8,456 nucleotides of DNA, from positions 1-8,456 of the forward strand of contig UQJA01000091.1 in NCBI GenBank assembly GCA_900541285.1, in the 5' to 3' direction. Below the pieces are notes generated by a model, which saw nothing but the letters and a program-made list of their open reading frames with translations, was not told the origin of the DNA and searched no databases. Every line of letters begins with the position of its first letter. Positions within the stretch are counted from its first letter, which is position 1. The translations under genes and the position numbers were made by a program. The DNA is from an uncultured Collinsella sp. (lineage in GTDB: Bacteria > Actinomycetota > Coriobacteriia > Coriobacteriales > Coriobacteriaceae). This document shows, piece after piece, positions 1 through 6,306 of this stretch.

Positions 1-486
1 GGCGGCGTCTACCGTGTCGGTGGTATCGACACCGCGCACGCGGCTCAGATCGGCCGCCTCGCCCTCAAGACCCCACAGGCCGGCGAGCGCGATGATCTCG
101 GAGGCGTTGCCGCGCACGATGGCGGGCTTGTACTGCTTAAGCTCGTTTACCAACTGGGTGCGCAGACTGCCGATGCCCAGGCCCACCGGATCGAGCACCC
201 AGGGCTTGCCGGCGTCGTGTGCCGCCTTGGCCGCGCGGGGAATCGTCTGCTCGTAGATGGGGAAGAGCGTGCCCATATTGAGATAGATGGCGCCGCCGCC
301 GGCAACGAGCGCCTCTCCCTCGTCGGGAAGATAGACCATGGCGGCCGATCCACCCACGGCGAGCTGCGCGTTGGCGACAAAGTCGATCGTCACCGTGTTG
401 GTGATGGAGCCGGCCATCGGATTGGTGGTGCGAATCTCCTCCACGGCCTTGACCATATGTTGCTTAAGCTGTTCCGAATCAATCAC
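1..486 (-). CDS. thiM: Hydroxyethylthiazole kinase ThiM (partial, 3' end outside window)
   Basis: This is the N-terminal 162 residues of a ThiM-type kinase, which phosphorylates 4-methyl-5-(2-hydroxyethyl)thiazole in cytoplasmic thiamine salvage. Visible features are TNTVT-DFVAN near residues 30-39, the GGSAAM segment at 45-50, the LDPVG motif at 98-102 and the VRGNASEI motif at 124-131, followed by RGVDTTD, all in the order of the family. The usual length is about 270 residues, so roughly 110 residues, including the C-terminal catalytic part, lie beyond the left edge. The start is GTG at 486, because an AAGGAGG Shine-Dalgarno (495-501) sits 8 nt upstream; the ATG at 491-493 is out of frame and meets a stop after four codons. 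A TPP riboswitch and terminator precede the gene, which supports the assignment independently. Confidence 0.95.
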   Translation of the reverse strand, partial: MIDSEQLKQHMVKAVEEIRTTNPMAGSITNTVTIDFVANAQLAVGGSAAMVYLPDEGEALVAGGGAIYLNMGTLFPIYEQTIPRAAKAAHDAGKPWVLDPVGLGIGSLRTQLVNELKQYKPAIVRGNASEIIALAGLWGLEGEAADLSRVRGVDTTDTVDAA

Positions 487-508
487 TGCACATGCCTCCT
501 TGGCATAG

Positions 509-539
509 AAAAGGGGCGCTGTGCATAGACAGCGCCCCT
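509..539 (-). terminator. Intrinsic terminator in the thiM leader (riboswitch expression platform)
   Basis: Read on the minus strand, an 11-bp perfect stem (539-529 with 522-512) closes a 6-nt loop (528-523). It is followed by TTTTCT and then the thiM Shine-Dalgarno. Its place between the TPP aptamer and the start codon is that of a transcription attenuator: TPP binding would favour this hairpin and stop transcription before thiM. Control by transcription termination is inferred from the U-run. I did not identify the competing antiterminator with certainty. Confidence 0.85.
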
Positions 540-550
540 GTAAAGGCGGC

Positions 551-642
551 ATGCTCCCTACGCCAGCATTAACTGACAGGTTCAAAGGATTGGGCCCCAT
601 GCCCTCTCAGCCTTGTGGTTTGCACCGCCGGCACTCCCGCAT
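551..642 (-). ncRNA. TPP riboswitch (THI-box) aptamer
   Basis: The minus strand carries the conserved THI-box elements in order. These are a GGGAGTGC segment, the CTGAGAGGG box (complement of 601-609), a CCTTTGAACCTG segment, then TTAATGCTGGCGTAGGGA (complement of 553-570). The P1 helix can be formed by ATGC (642-639) and GCAT (554-551). The aptamer binds thiamine pyrophosphate. Its position upstream of thiM, with a terminator between, indicates feedback repression of thiazole salvage when TPP is plentiful. Confidence 0.95.
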
Positions 643-659
643 CGAATCTGTTGTTCCCT

Positions 660-688
660 ATACTAGCGCACCTGCCAAAAAGGGACAG
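660..688 (-). promoter_or_regulatory. Possible promoter of the riboswitch-thiM transcript
   Basis: On the minus strand TAGTAT (665-660) is a reasonable -10 hexamer. A start about 7 nt downstream would leave roughly 10 nt before the aptamer. With a 17-nt spacer the -35 position falls on CTGTCC (688-683), inside the outer inverted-repeat arm, which is a poor match to TTGACA. The -10 is plausible by position; the -35 is weak. Confidence 0.35.
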
Positions 689-771
689 GTTTATTTTGGC
701 AGGTAACAACTGGGACTTTGCGTTTTCCCAGATGAAACCTGCCGAAATAAACCTGTCCCTTTTTGGCAGGT
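670..771. repeat. 102-bp inverted repeat made of two REP-like hairpin units
   Basis: The arms 670-704 and 737-771 are 35 nt each and reverse-complementary at 34 of 35 positions; the exception (697 with 744) would be a G-U pair in RNA. The centre adds a second stem, CTGGGA (710-715) with TCCCAG (726-731). Each arm also folds alone: ACCTGCCAAAA pairs with TTTTGGCAGGT in the left arm over 11 bp, leaving a loop containing GGGACAGG. The layout, two self-complementary units in inverted orientation in an intergenic gap, resembles BIME/REP or MITE elements. No transposase is in the window. A function as a cruciform, structured RNA or insulator is only inference. Confidence 0.85.
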
Positions 772-780
772 CGGTACAAT
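753..780 (+). promoter_or_regulatory. Possible promoter of the HAD-LysR unit
   Basis: TACAAT (775-780) matches the -10 consensus at five of six positions, 31 nt before the start codon of the HAD gene. The best-placed -35 is CTGTCC (753-758), with a 16-nt spacer, inside the right arm of the inverted repeat; it matches TTGACA poorly. This mirrors the arrangement on the thiM side. Confidence 0.4.
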
Positions 781-811
781 AGATGGGATTAAGAATGACC
801 GAGGGGACTCT

Positions 812-1720
812 ATGATCAAACTTGTGCTGACCGATATGGACGATACGCTGATTCCAGCCGGGCATGACGGAGCCAGCGACTACGCCATCGAGGGCATTCA
901 TGCCATGCAGGCGGCGGGTCTGCACTTTGGCCCGGTTTCGGGTCGCCAGCCGTCCGCGATGGGCTGGATGTTCAAAAATCGTTCCGAGTGCTTCTCGACC
1001 GGCGCGTTCTGCAACGGCCAGGTCATGTTTGTGGACGGCGAGGCGGTAGCCTCGCATGCGATCGACAACGCCGCCCTTATGCGCTTGGCTGACTACTTGG
1101 AGCAAGAGACCGACGATACGTATCTGAAGGTCTACAGCCTGGGTGACGACTTTTGGGATAACGATGCCTATTGCGTGACGAGCGACCCCGAGCGCGTTCG
1201 TCGCGCCATGGAGTCGGGCGGCAACGCATGGCTCAAAGGCGAAGAGGCCCCGTGCCGTCCCGTCGTCGATGGCGCGCCGGTATACAAGGCGAATATCTGG
1301 AGCGCCCGCTCGCGTGAGGAGCTCGCGGAGCTACGCGAGCGCGTTGCCGCTGAGGTGCCGGAACTCTCGCTCGTGTTTCCCAACAACCGAGTGCGCCTGT
1401 TTGACATCCTTCCAGCAGGTTGGGACAAGGGTTGCGCTGCGCTGGAGTTGGCGCGCGCTTTGGACCTGACGCCCGATGAGGTGGCCGTATTTGGCGATTC
1501 CGATAACGATCTGCCCATGATCGATGCCGTTCCCAACTCCGTTGCAGTCGCCAATGCCAACGAGGCTGTCACGGCTGCCGCGCGCTGGCATATTGGCGCT
1601 GCGGCAGACGATGCGGTTGCCGGGGCTCTGCATCAGATTGCCGCCTGCGCCGCGACGGGGGAGATGCCGCCGTTTATGCGTCAGGTGAGCACGACTGGTT
1701 GCGACGTCACGAACGTCTAG
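812..1720 (+). CDS. Cof-type HAD-superfamily phosphatase
   Basis: This 302-residue cytoplasmic protein is a HAD hydrolase of the Cof (class IIB cap) type, which dephosphorylates sugar phosphates or related small metabolites using Mg2+ and an aspartyl-phosphate intermediate. All four HAD motifs are visible: DMDDTL with nucleophile D8 and acid/base D10, SGR at 43-45 (motif II), K206 in GWDKG (motif III), and GDSDND with D229 and D233 (motif IV). The cap lies roughly between residues 85 and 190. Length is somewhat above the usual 260-290 because of a C-terminal tail. The start ATG follows GAGGGG by 6 nt. The stop lies 10 nt before the LysR gene, so the two are probably cotranscribed. The substrate cannot be predicted from sequence. 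Confidence 0.9.
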   Translation: MIKLVLTDMDDTLIPAGHDGASDYAIEGIHAMQAAGLHFGPVSGRQPSAMGWMFKNRSECFSTGAFCNGQVMFVDGEAVASHAIDNAALMRLADYLEQETDDTYLKVYSLGDDFWDNDAYCVTSDPERVRRAMESGGNAWLKGEEAPCRPVVDGAPVYKANIWSARSREELAELRERVAAEVPELSLVFPNNRVRLFDILPAGWDKGCAALELARALDLTPDEVAVFGDSDNDLPMIDAVPNSVAVANANEAVTAAARWHIGAAADDAVAGALHQIAACAATGEMPPFMRQVSTTGCDVTNV

Positions 1721-1730
1721 GGAGAAAACC

Positions 1731-2627
1731 ATGAAGCTTCAGCAGATCAGGTATGTTGTTAAGGTTGCCGAATGCGGCAGCATTACCGAGGCCTCGCGCC
1801 GGCTCTTTGTGTCGCAGCCTTCGATTACCGCGTCGATTCGCGATCTCGAAAACGAGATGGGCGTGCACATCTTTGAGCGCACCAACAAGGGTGTCATTGT
1901 GTCCGAGGAGGGCGAGACCTTCTTGGGCTACGCGCGACAGGTGCTCGACCAGGCCGATCTGCTCGAAGGCAAGTACAAGGGCGCGTCCGAGCAGGTGCCG
2001 CACTTTAGTGTGAGCTGCCAGCATTATTCCTTTGCCGTTAATGCGTTTGTCGATGTGATTCGTGAGTTTGATGCCGCGCGCTACGACTTTACCCTGCGCG
2101 AGGAGCAGACTCACGAGATTATCGAGGACGTCGCGCATATGAAAAGCGAACTCGGCATCCTGTATCTGTCGGAGCACAATCGCGAGGTCATCGAGCGCAT
2201 GCTGGCGGCCAACGAGCTCGTGTTCGAAGGGCTCTTCTGCGCCACGCCGCACGTTTTTGTGTGCGCCGACCATCCGCTGGCGGGCCGCTCCAGCGTGACG
2301 CTCGAGGACCTGGAGGACTATCCCTTCCTGTCCTACGAGCAGGGCAGCTACAACTCGTTTTACTATTCCGAGGAACTGACCTCGACGTTTGAGCGCCGCA
2401 AGAATATCCGCGTGCGCGACCGTGCGACGCTGTTCAACCTGGCCATGGGCCTCAACGGCTACACGGTGTGTTCGGGCGTGATCAGCCACGAACTCAACGG
2501 CCCCGGCATTATCTCGATTCCGCTCGATGTGGACGAGTACATGGAGATTGGCATCATCACGCGCAAGAACACGACACTTACGCGCTATGGGCAGGCCTAT
2601 ATCGACGCGATTCGCCAGCATATCTAG
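1731..2627 (+). CDS. LysR-family transcriptional regulator
   Basis: This 298-residue protein has the standard LysR layout. An N-terminal winged helix-turn-helix (residues about 1-60) contains the family signature GSITEASRRLFVSQPS (16-31) and the IRDLE-x4-G-x2-IFER stretch (36-50). A linker helix and a two-lobed effector domain (about 90-298) follow. The HAD stop codon merges into its Shine-Dalgarno (TAGGGAG), followed by AAAACC and the ATG, suggesting translational coupling. The next gene downstream encodes a methionine synthase, and a perfect LysR-type operator lies in the gap between them, so this is probably a MetR-like local regulator. The co-inducer is unknown; homocysteine, the MetR ligand, is a guess by analogy. 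DNA-binding function is secure from the domain; the target is inferred. Confidence 0.93.
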   Translation: MKLQQIRYVVKVAECGSITEASRRLFVSQPSITASIRDLENEMGVHIFERTNKGVIVSEEGETFLGYARQVLDQADLLEGKYKGASEQVPHFSVSCQHYSFAVNAFVDVIREFDAARYDFTLREEQTHEIIEDVAHMKSELGILYLSEHNREVIERMLAANELVFEGLFCATPHVFVCADHPLAGRSSVTLEDLEDYPFLSYEQGSYNSFYYSEELTSTFERRKNIRVRDRATLFNLAMGLNGYTVCSGVISHELNGPGIISIPLDVDEYMEIGIITRKNTTLTRYGQAYIDAIRQHI

Positions 2628-2674
2628 GCTGCTGTGCTCCGCGCGGGTCAAATCTCTTTATGGCAGTCCAGACT

Positions 2675-2695
2675 GATATAGGAAACATCTATATC
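2675..2695 (+). promoter_or_regulatory. LysR-type operator (GATATAG-N7-CTATATC)
   Basis: Perfect 7-bp inverted arms (2675-2681 and 2689-2695) are separated by 7 nt. The core ATAG-N7-CTAT fits the classical LysR-regulator site ATA-N9-TAT, including T-N11-A (T2679 to A2691). It lies 48 nt after the LysR stop and 88 nt before the methionine synthase start. Binding by the neighbouring regulator is inferred. Confidence 0.65.
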
Positions 2696-2710
2696 AAACT
2701 GTTATAAACG

Positions 2711-2716
2711 TATATT
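2711..2716 (+). promoter_or_regulatory. Candidate -10 element of the methionine synthase gene
   Basis: TATATT (2711-2716) is a plausible -10. The matching -35 position (2688-2693, TCTATA) overlaps the right arm of the LysR-type operator and is far from consensus. That would suit an activator-dependent promoter. An alternative -10 is TATAAA at 2703-2708, so the exact start is uncertain. Confidence 0.35.
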
Positions 2717-2728
2717 TTACGATGGCTA

Positions 2729-2742
2729 TATGAGCGCTCATA
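2729..2742. promoter_or_regulatory. 14-bp perfect palindrome in the methionine synthase leader
   Basis: TATGAGCGCTCATA reads identically on both strands. It lies just downstream of the candidate -10, where a repressor site would act. No regulator is known for it here, and it may be chance. Confidence 0.35.
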
Positions 2743-2782
2743 CTCTGTCCCAGTAAAGCAACCAATGCAAAGGGAGATATCT

Positions 2783-3916
2783 ATGGGCACTTCGATTCAG
2801 CCGAACGCGCCGTTTCGCGCCGATATCGTCGGCAGCTTTCTTCGTCCGCAGGCTGTTAAGGATGCACGTGCCGCCTATACGGCAGGCACACTCGACGCCG
2901 CCGGCCTTAAGGCCGTCGAGGATGAGGCCATTCGCGACCTGGTGGACAAGCAAAAGGCCGCCGGCCTGCAGGCGATTACCGATGGCGAGTTTCGCCGCAG
3001 TTACTGGCACCTCGACTTTATGTGGGGCCTTAACGGCATTGAACGCCGTACCTCGCGTACGGGCTATATGTTTCACGACGAGGAGACCACGGCCGATACC
3101 GCCGTGGTGACCGGTCCCATCAGCGGCGAGAATCATCCGTTCGTCGAGCACTTTAAGTTTGTCAAGGCACTTGAGGGTGAGGGCCACGTTGCACGCCAGA
3201 CCATCCCGGCGCCTATCCAGACGTTCTCTGAGGTCACGCTCGATCGCTGCGACGGCCAGCAGGAGAGCCTGCGCGCTGTCTACAAGACCGATGGGGAACT
3301 TGCCGACGCCATTGCAGCTGCTTATCGCACGGTGATTGCCGACCTGTACGCTGCAGGCTGCCGCAACATCCAGTTTGATGACTGCACCTGGGGCATCTAC
3401 TGCGATACCGATTTTGTCGCCAAAACCGGCATGAGCCCGGTCGACCTGCAAAAGGTAAGCGAGCTGGGCGTGGCGCTCAACAACGCCGCCATCGAGGGTA
3501 AGCCCGACGACCTGGTCATTAACACGCACGTGTGCCGTGGTAACTACCACTCTACCTATGCCTTCGAGGGCGGCTATGACCCCGTCGCGCCGTACCTGTT
3601 TACGCATGAGGATGTCGATGCGTTCTATCTGGAGTTCGATACGCCGCGTGCCGGTGGCTTTGAGCCGCTCAAGTACGTTGCCCCCGGCAAGAAGGTCGTG
3701 TTGGGCCTGGTGACCACCAAGGCCGCTGAGCTTGAGGACGAGGATGCCATTGTCGAGCGTATTCACGAGGCTGCAAAGTATGTTCCGCTCGAGAACCTGT
3801 ATCTGTCGCCCCAGTGCGGTTTTGCCAGCTGCGAGATTGGCAACAAGCTGACCGAGGACGAGCAATGGGCAAAGATCGCGCTGGTCAAGCGCGTTGCCGA
3901 GCGCGTTTGGAAATAG
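2783..3916 (+). CDS. Cobalamin-independent methionine synthase, MetE C-terminal type (YxjG/YxjH-like)
   Basis: This 377-residue protein corresponds to the catalytic C-terminal half of MetE; full MetE is about 750 residues, and the N-terminal half is absent as in the YxjG/YxjH group. It likely transfers a methyl group to homocysteine to make methionine in the cytoplasm; the methyl donor of short forms is less certain than for MetE. The zinc ligands appear conserved: H249 and C251 in NTHVCRGN, E284 in FYLEFD, and C345 in SPQCGF. The N-terminal VGSFLRP (16-22) and DGEFRR (67-72) are also family hallmarks. The start ATG at 2783 follows AGGGAG by 6 nt; an in-frame ATG at 2765 lies before that Shine-Dalgarno and is rejected. 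It follows a LysR gene and a LysR-type operator. No SAM riboswitch is visible. Confidence 0.9.
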   Translation: MGTSIQPNAPFRADIVGSFLRPQAVKDARAAYTAGTLDAAGLKAVEDEAIRDLVDKQKAAGLQAITDGEFRRSYWHLDFMWGLNGIERRTSRTGYMFHDEETTADTAVVTGPISGENHPFVEHFKFVKALEGEGHVARQTIPAPIQTFSEVTLDRCDGQQESLRAVYKTDGELADAIAAAYRTVIADLYAAGCRNIQFDDCTWGIYCDTDFVAKTGMSPVDLQKVSELGVALNNAAIEGKPDDLVINTHVCRGNYHSTYAFEGGYDPVAPYLFTHEDVDAFYLEFDTPRAGGFEPLKYVAPGKKVVLGLVTTKAAELEDEDAIVERIHEAAKYVPLENLYLSPQCGFASCEIGNKLTEDEQWAKIALVKRVAERVWK

Positions 3917-3963
3917 CGGTAACGTTCGCAGGTGACGGCGCGTGCGAGACATGGCGTATCGCG

Positions 3964-4012
3964 TACAATGGTTCGGATTGTATCGTTCGGGCAGGTTATC
4001 CGATATGCCCGA
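3964..4012 (+). promoter_or_regulatory. Two inverted repeats in the uracil permease leader
   Basis: TACAAT (3964-3969) pairs with ATTGTA (3977-3982) across 7 nt. TCGGGCA (3987-3993) pairs with TGCCCGA (4006-4012) across 12 nt. Both are perfect and lie in the 122-nt gap before the permease. TACAAT could also serve as a -10 hexamer, although no good -35 is seen. The sites could be an operator and a leader hairpin. I see no recognisable PyrR-binding motif, so the regulator is unknown. Confidence 0.4.
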
Positions 4013-4038
4013 TCGCCCTTCCATTCGAAAGGACATCC

Positions 4039-5373
4039 ATGTCCCAGTCTTCGACGCCCGCCGTCACCGATGCCATCTACGATGCATCGTCGCTTGGCCG
4101 CCCGCGCATGTTCCTGCTCGGCCTGCAGCACCTGTTTGCCATGTTTGGCGCCACGGTACTGGTGCCCGTGCTCACCGGCCTCTCGGTATCGGCAACGCTT
4201 TTGTTTGCCGGCTTGGGAACGCTGCTGTTCCACTTCCTGTCGCGCGGTAAGGTGCCGGCATTTTTGGGCTCATCGTTTGCCTTTATTGCCGGTTATGCCG
4301 CCATCGCACCCAACGGCGAGGCCGAGCTTTTGCCCTACGCTTGTCTGGGCGTTGCCTGCGCCGGATTGCTCTACCCGGTGCTGGCGGCGCTCTTCCGCGC
4401 GTTTGGCGCCAAGCGTGTCATGCGTTTCTTTCCGCCGGTGGTGACTGGCCCCATCGTCATTTCCATCGGCTTGATCCTGGCAAGTTCCGCTATTGCTAAC
4501 TGCCAGACCAACTGGCTTGTGACTGTCATTGGCGTTGCCGTTATCGTCATCTGCAATATCTGGGGCCGTGGCATGGTCAAGATCGTGCCGATTTTGCTGG
4601 GCGTTGTGGTGAGCTATGCCGTTGCGGCTGCGCTCGGCGAGGTTGATTTCTCGGGCGTCGCAGCCGCTCCGTGGGTCGGTCTGCCCATCGTGTGGGACAA
4701 CACCGTGTTTGCACTCTTTGGGCCGCAGTTCGATAGCGGTCTTGCCACGACGGCCATCATCACCATCATGCCGCTGGCCTTCGCGACCATGATCGAGCAT
4801 ATCGGCGATATCTCTGCTATCGGTTCGACTTGCGAGCGCAACTACATTGCCGATCCCGGTCTGCATCGCACGCTGCTCGGCGACGGCCTTGCCACGATTC
4901 TGGCTTCGCTCTTTGGCGCTCCGGCCAACACTACGTATGGTGAGAACACCGGCGTGCTCGCCCTGACGCGCGTGTTCGACCCGCGCGTAATTCGAATTGC
5001 CGCGTGTTGCGCCATCGTGCTTTCGTTCTGCCCCAAGTTCGCGGCTGTCATTGCGGCCATGCCGGCGTGTGTGATCGGCGGTGTGTCGCTCGTGCTCTAC
5101 GGCATGATCAGCGCTGTGGGCGTCCGCAACCTCATCGAGAACCAGGTCGATTTCCAGAACAACCGCAACGTGCTGGTTGCCGCGCTGGTGCTCGTGCTTT
5201 CGCTCGGCATCGCGTACAGCACCGCCGGCGCCATCGTGTTGGAGCTGGGCGGCGTGACCATTTCGCTGTCCGGCATTGCCGTGGGCTCACTGGTGGGCAT
5301 TGTGCTCAACGCCATCCTGCCGGGTAACGACTTTGAGTTTGATGTCTCCGAGCTTGAGGAGGCTGCTGAGTAG
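4039..5373 (+). CDS. uraA: Uracil permease (NCS2 family)
   Basis: This 444-residue integral membrane protein belongs to the nucleobase:cation symporter-2 family and most resembles UraA/PyrP, which import uracil with protons. It is hydrophobic throughout, with many membrane segments expected (14 in UraA). Hallmarks are QHLFAMFGATVLVP (30-43), GSSFAFI (77-83), MIEHIGD with E253, and NTTYGENTG with E302. The E253-E302 spacing of 49 equals that of the uracil-binding E241 and E290 of E. coli UraA. The residue equivalent to UraA His245 is Asp257. The ATG at 4039 follows AAAGGA by 5 nt and begins the family N-terminus; the frame stays open upstream into the methionine synthase gene, but that part has no family resemblance. 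A terminator follows 25 nt after the stop. Function in pyrimidine salvage is well supported. Confidence 0.93.
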   Translation: MSQSSTPAVTDAIYDASSLGRPRMFLLGLQHLFAMFGATVLVPVLTGLSVSATLLFAGLGTLLFHFLSRGKVPAFLGSSFAFIAGYAAIAPNGEAELLPYACLGVACAGLLYPVLAALFRAFGAKRVMRFFPPVVTGPIVISIGLILASSAIANCQTNWLVTVIGVAVIVICNIWGRGMVKIVPILLGVVVSYAVAAALGEVDFSGVAAAPWVGLPIVWDNTVFALFGPQFDSGLATTAIITIMPLAFATMIEHIGDISAIGSTCERNYIADPGLHRTLLGDGLATILASLFGAPANTTYGENTGVLALTRVFDPRVIRIAACCAIVLSFCPKFAAVIAAMPACVIGGVSLVLYGMISAVGVRNLIENQVDFQNNRNVLVAALVLVLSLGIAYSTAGAIVLELGGVTISLSGIAVGSLVGIVLNAILPGNDFEFDVSELEEAAE

Positions 5374-5398
5374 CAGCTGCGTTCAGCTAAAACGAGAT

Positions 5399-5436
5399 AT
5401 GGTGCCCATGCGTATATGCGTGTGGGCACCATTTTT
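5399..5436 (+). terminator. Intrinsic terminator after uraA
   Basis: A perfect 10-bp stem, ATGGTGCCCA (5399-5408) with TGGGCACCAT (5423-5432), is followed by a run of five T (5432-5436). It ends the permease transcript. The stop codon of the convergent esterase gene (5435-5437) lies within the T-run, so the same hairpin directly follows that gene on the other strand, where the downstream T-run is weak. Confidence 0.9.
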
Positions 5437-6100
5437 AATGTGTCAGTATCCAGTGGATGCCGCGGGCCATGCGTAAGTCGGTTTGGGCAAAGTGATTGCC
5501 GGGGTTGAGCTCCAGCGTTGTTGGAATGCCGCGCTCGACGAGCAACGCTTCCATCGCGCGTGTGTCGTCGAGTACATGCCGCATCATGCGGTTGGGCGTC
5601 TTGGTTTCCTTTTTGCCGAGTGACAGGTAGACGGCTTGCGGGCTGCCGGCAAAAGGGGCCGTGCTGGCACGGTCGACAAAGTCGGGAAACCATAGCGACC
5701 CCGATGCGCTCGCGGCGCGGTCAAAGGCGTCGGTTTGCCAGAGGGACCAGAGTGCGAAGAGGCCCGCGAGCGAGTAACCGGCAATGCCACGCCAAACAGG
5801 TGGCTGAGGAAGCGACGACTCCACCTGGGGGATTATCTGATTCAGCAGCTCATCAAGAAAGCCGGCAGCCTGCCCACCAAAGGGCTCGGCATCGCGTACG
5901 GTCCCGTCGCATGCCCAGGGGCTCAGCTCGCGATTCCAATCGAGCCCGCCAATGGCGACGAGGGTGAATGGCGGACAGTCGAGCTCTCGGCAACACTTAT
6001 AAACCTCGCTGCCGTCGCCCACGACCACAGGAAGGTAGATGACAGGCGCGCTTTCCGTATGATTCGAATAAACGGTTATCTGCTTTTGATGCGCTTCCAT
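5435..6100 (-). CDS. Alpha/beta-hydrolase, putative esterase (esterase D / Fes-IroE-like)
   Basis: This 221-residue protein has no signal peptide and is probably cytoplasmic. It resembles the putative-esterase family (Pfam Esterase, COG2819 group), whose members include siderophore esterases and S-formylglutathione hydrolases. The nucleophile elbow is GYSLAG with S110; the position usually filled by the last Gly of GxSxG is Ala112, followed by G113, a variant common in this family. The likely catalytic histidine is H203 in NPGNHF; the acidic residue is not clear to me (E165 is a candidate). GGLDWNRELSPW (51-62) is the typical oxyanion-side loop. Family members are often somewhat longer, so this is a compact form. 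The ATG at 6100 is preceded by GAGAGAAG and, slightly further up, an in-frame stop. Its substrate is unknown; no siderophore genes are visible nearby. Confidence 0.82.
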   Translation of the reverse strand: MEAHQKQITVYSNHTESAPVIYLPVVVGDGSEVYKCCRELDCPPFTLVAIGGLDWNRELSPWACDGTVRDAEPFGGQAAGFLDELLNQIIPQVESSLPQPPVWRGIAGYSLAGLFALWSLWQTDAFDRAASASGSLWFPDFVDRASTAPFAGSPQAVYLSLGKKETKTPNRMMRHVLDDTRAMEALLVERGIPTTLELNPGNHFAQTDLRMARGIHWILTH

Positions 6101-6210
6101 GACGGGCTTCTCTCAGTGTTGTGATATCGGCAGCCCCAATTGTCGCACGCCAGCGTATGCCGGTTGGGCTAGACCAAAGACAATCTCGTGCATCCCCTGC
6201 GGACGCATAT

Positions 6211-6262
6211 GGAAAACGCCACCGCCGGAGGGGAGCTCGGCGGTGGCGTTGTTAAACGGTGC
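6211..6262. repeat. Direct repeat copy A (contains terminator hairpin)
   Basis: This 52-bp segment matches 8294-8344 in the same orientation with one single-base indel and one substitution (GTT/GCT). The copies lie 2,083 bp apart and bracket the surface-protein gene. Each copy sits just downstream (minus strand) of the 3' end of a related gene, which fits tandem duplication of a gene with its terminator. Confidence 0.9.
6213..6250 (-). terminator. Intrinsic terminator of the surface-protein gene
   Basis: On the minus strand a 12-bp perfect stem, AACGCCACCGCC (6250-6239) with GGCGGTGGCGTT (6226-6215), closes a 12-nt loop and runs into TTTT then CC. It lies 57 nt after the stop of the surface-protein gene. 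The 206-nt stretch 6101-6306 holds no other convincing feature; the esterase promoter must lie in it, but I see no clear hexamer pair. Confidence 0.8.
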
Positions 6263-6306
6263 TGGGGCTCGGGCCTTCGCGGGAGCTGCCATGTGCGCAG
6301 AGACGT

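Noticed and set aside
670..771. CRISPR-like array or terminator pair
   Set aside because: There are only two units, in inverted orientation, with no regular spacers. The stems do not end in a T-run placed like a normal terminator.
569..1105. Open frame of 178 codons on the minus strand across the inverted repeat and the HAD 5' end
   Set aside because: It runs through the TPP aptamer and the palindrome and has no protein-family resemblance.
1707..2651. Open frame of 314 codons on the minus strand opposite the LysR gene
   Set aside because: It has no recognisable domain and overlaps a gene with a clear LysR signature. Long antisense frames are expected in GC-rich coding DNA.
2765..2782. Upstream in-frame ATG at 2765 for the methionine synthase
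   Set aside because: The strong Shine-Dalgarno AGGGAG at 2771-2776 lies after this ATG and is correctly spaced for the ATG at 2783.
2738..4036. Open frame of 432 codons on the minus strand opposite the methionine synthase gene
   Set aside because: It lacks any family motif and fully overlaps a gene with conserved zinc ligands, so it is a codon-bias shadow.
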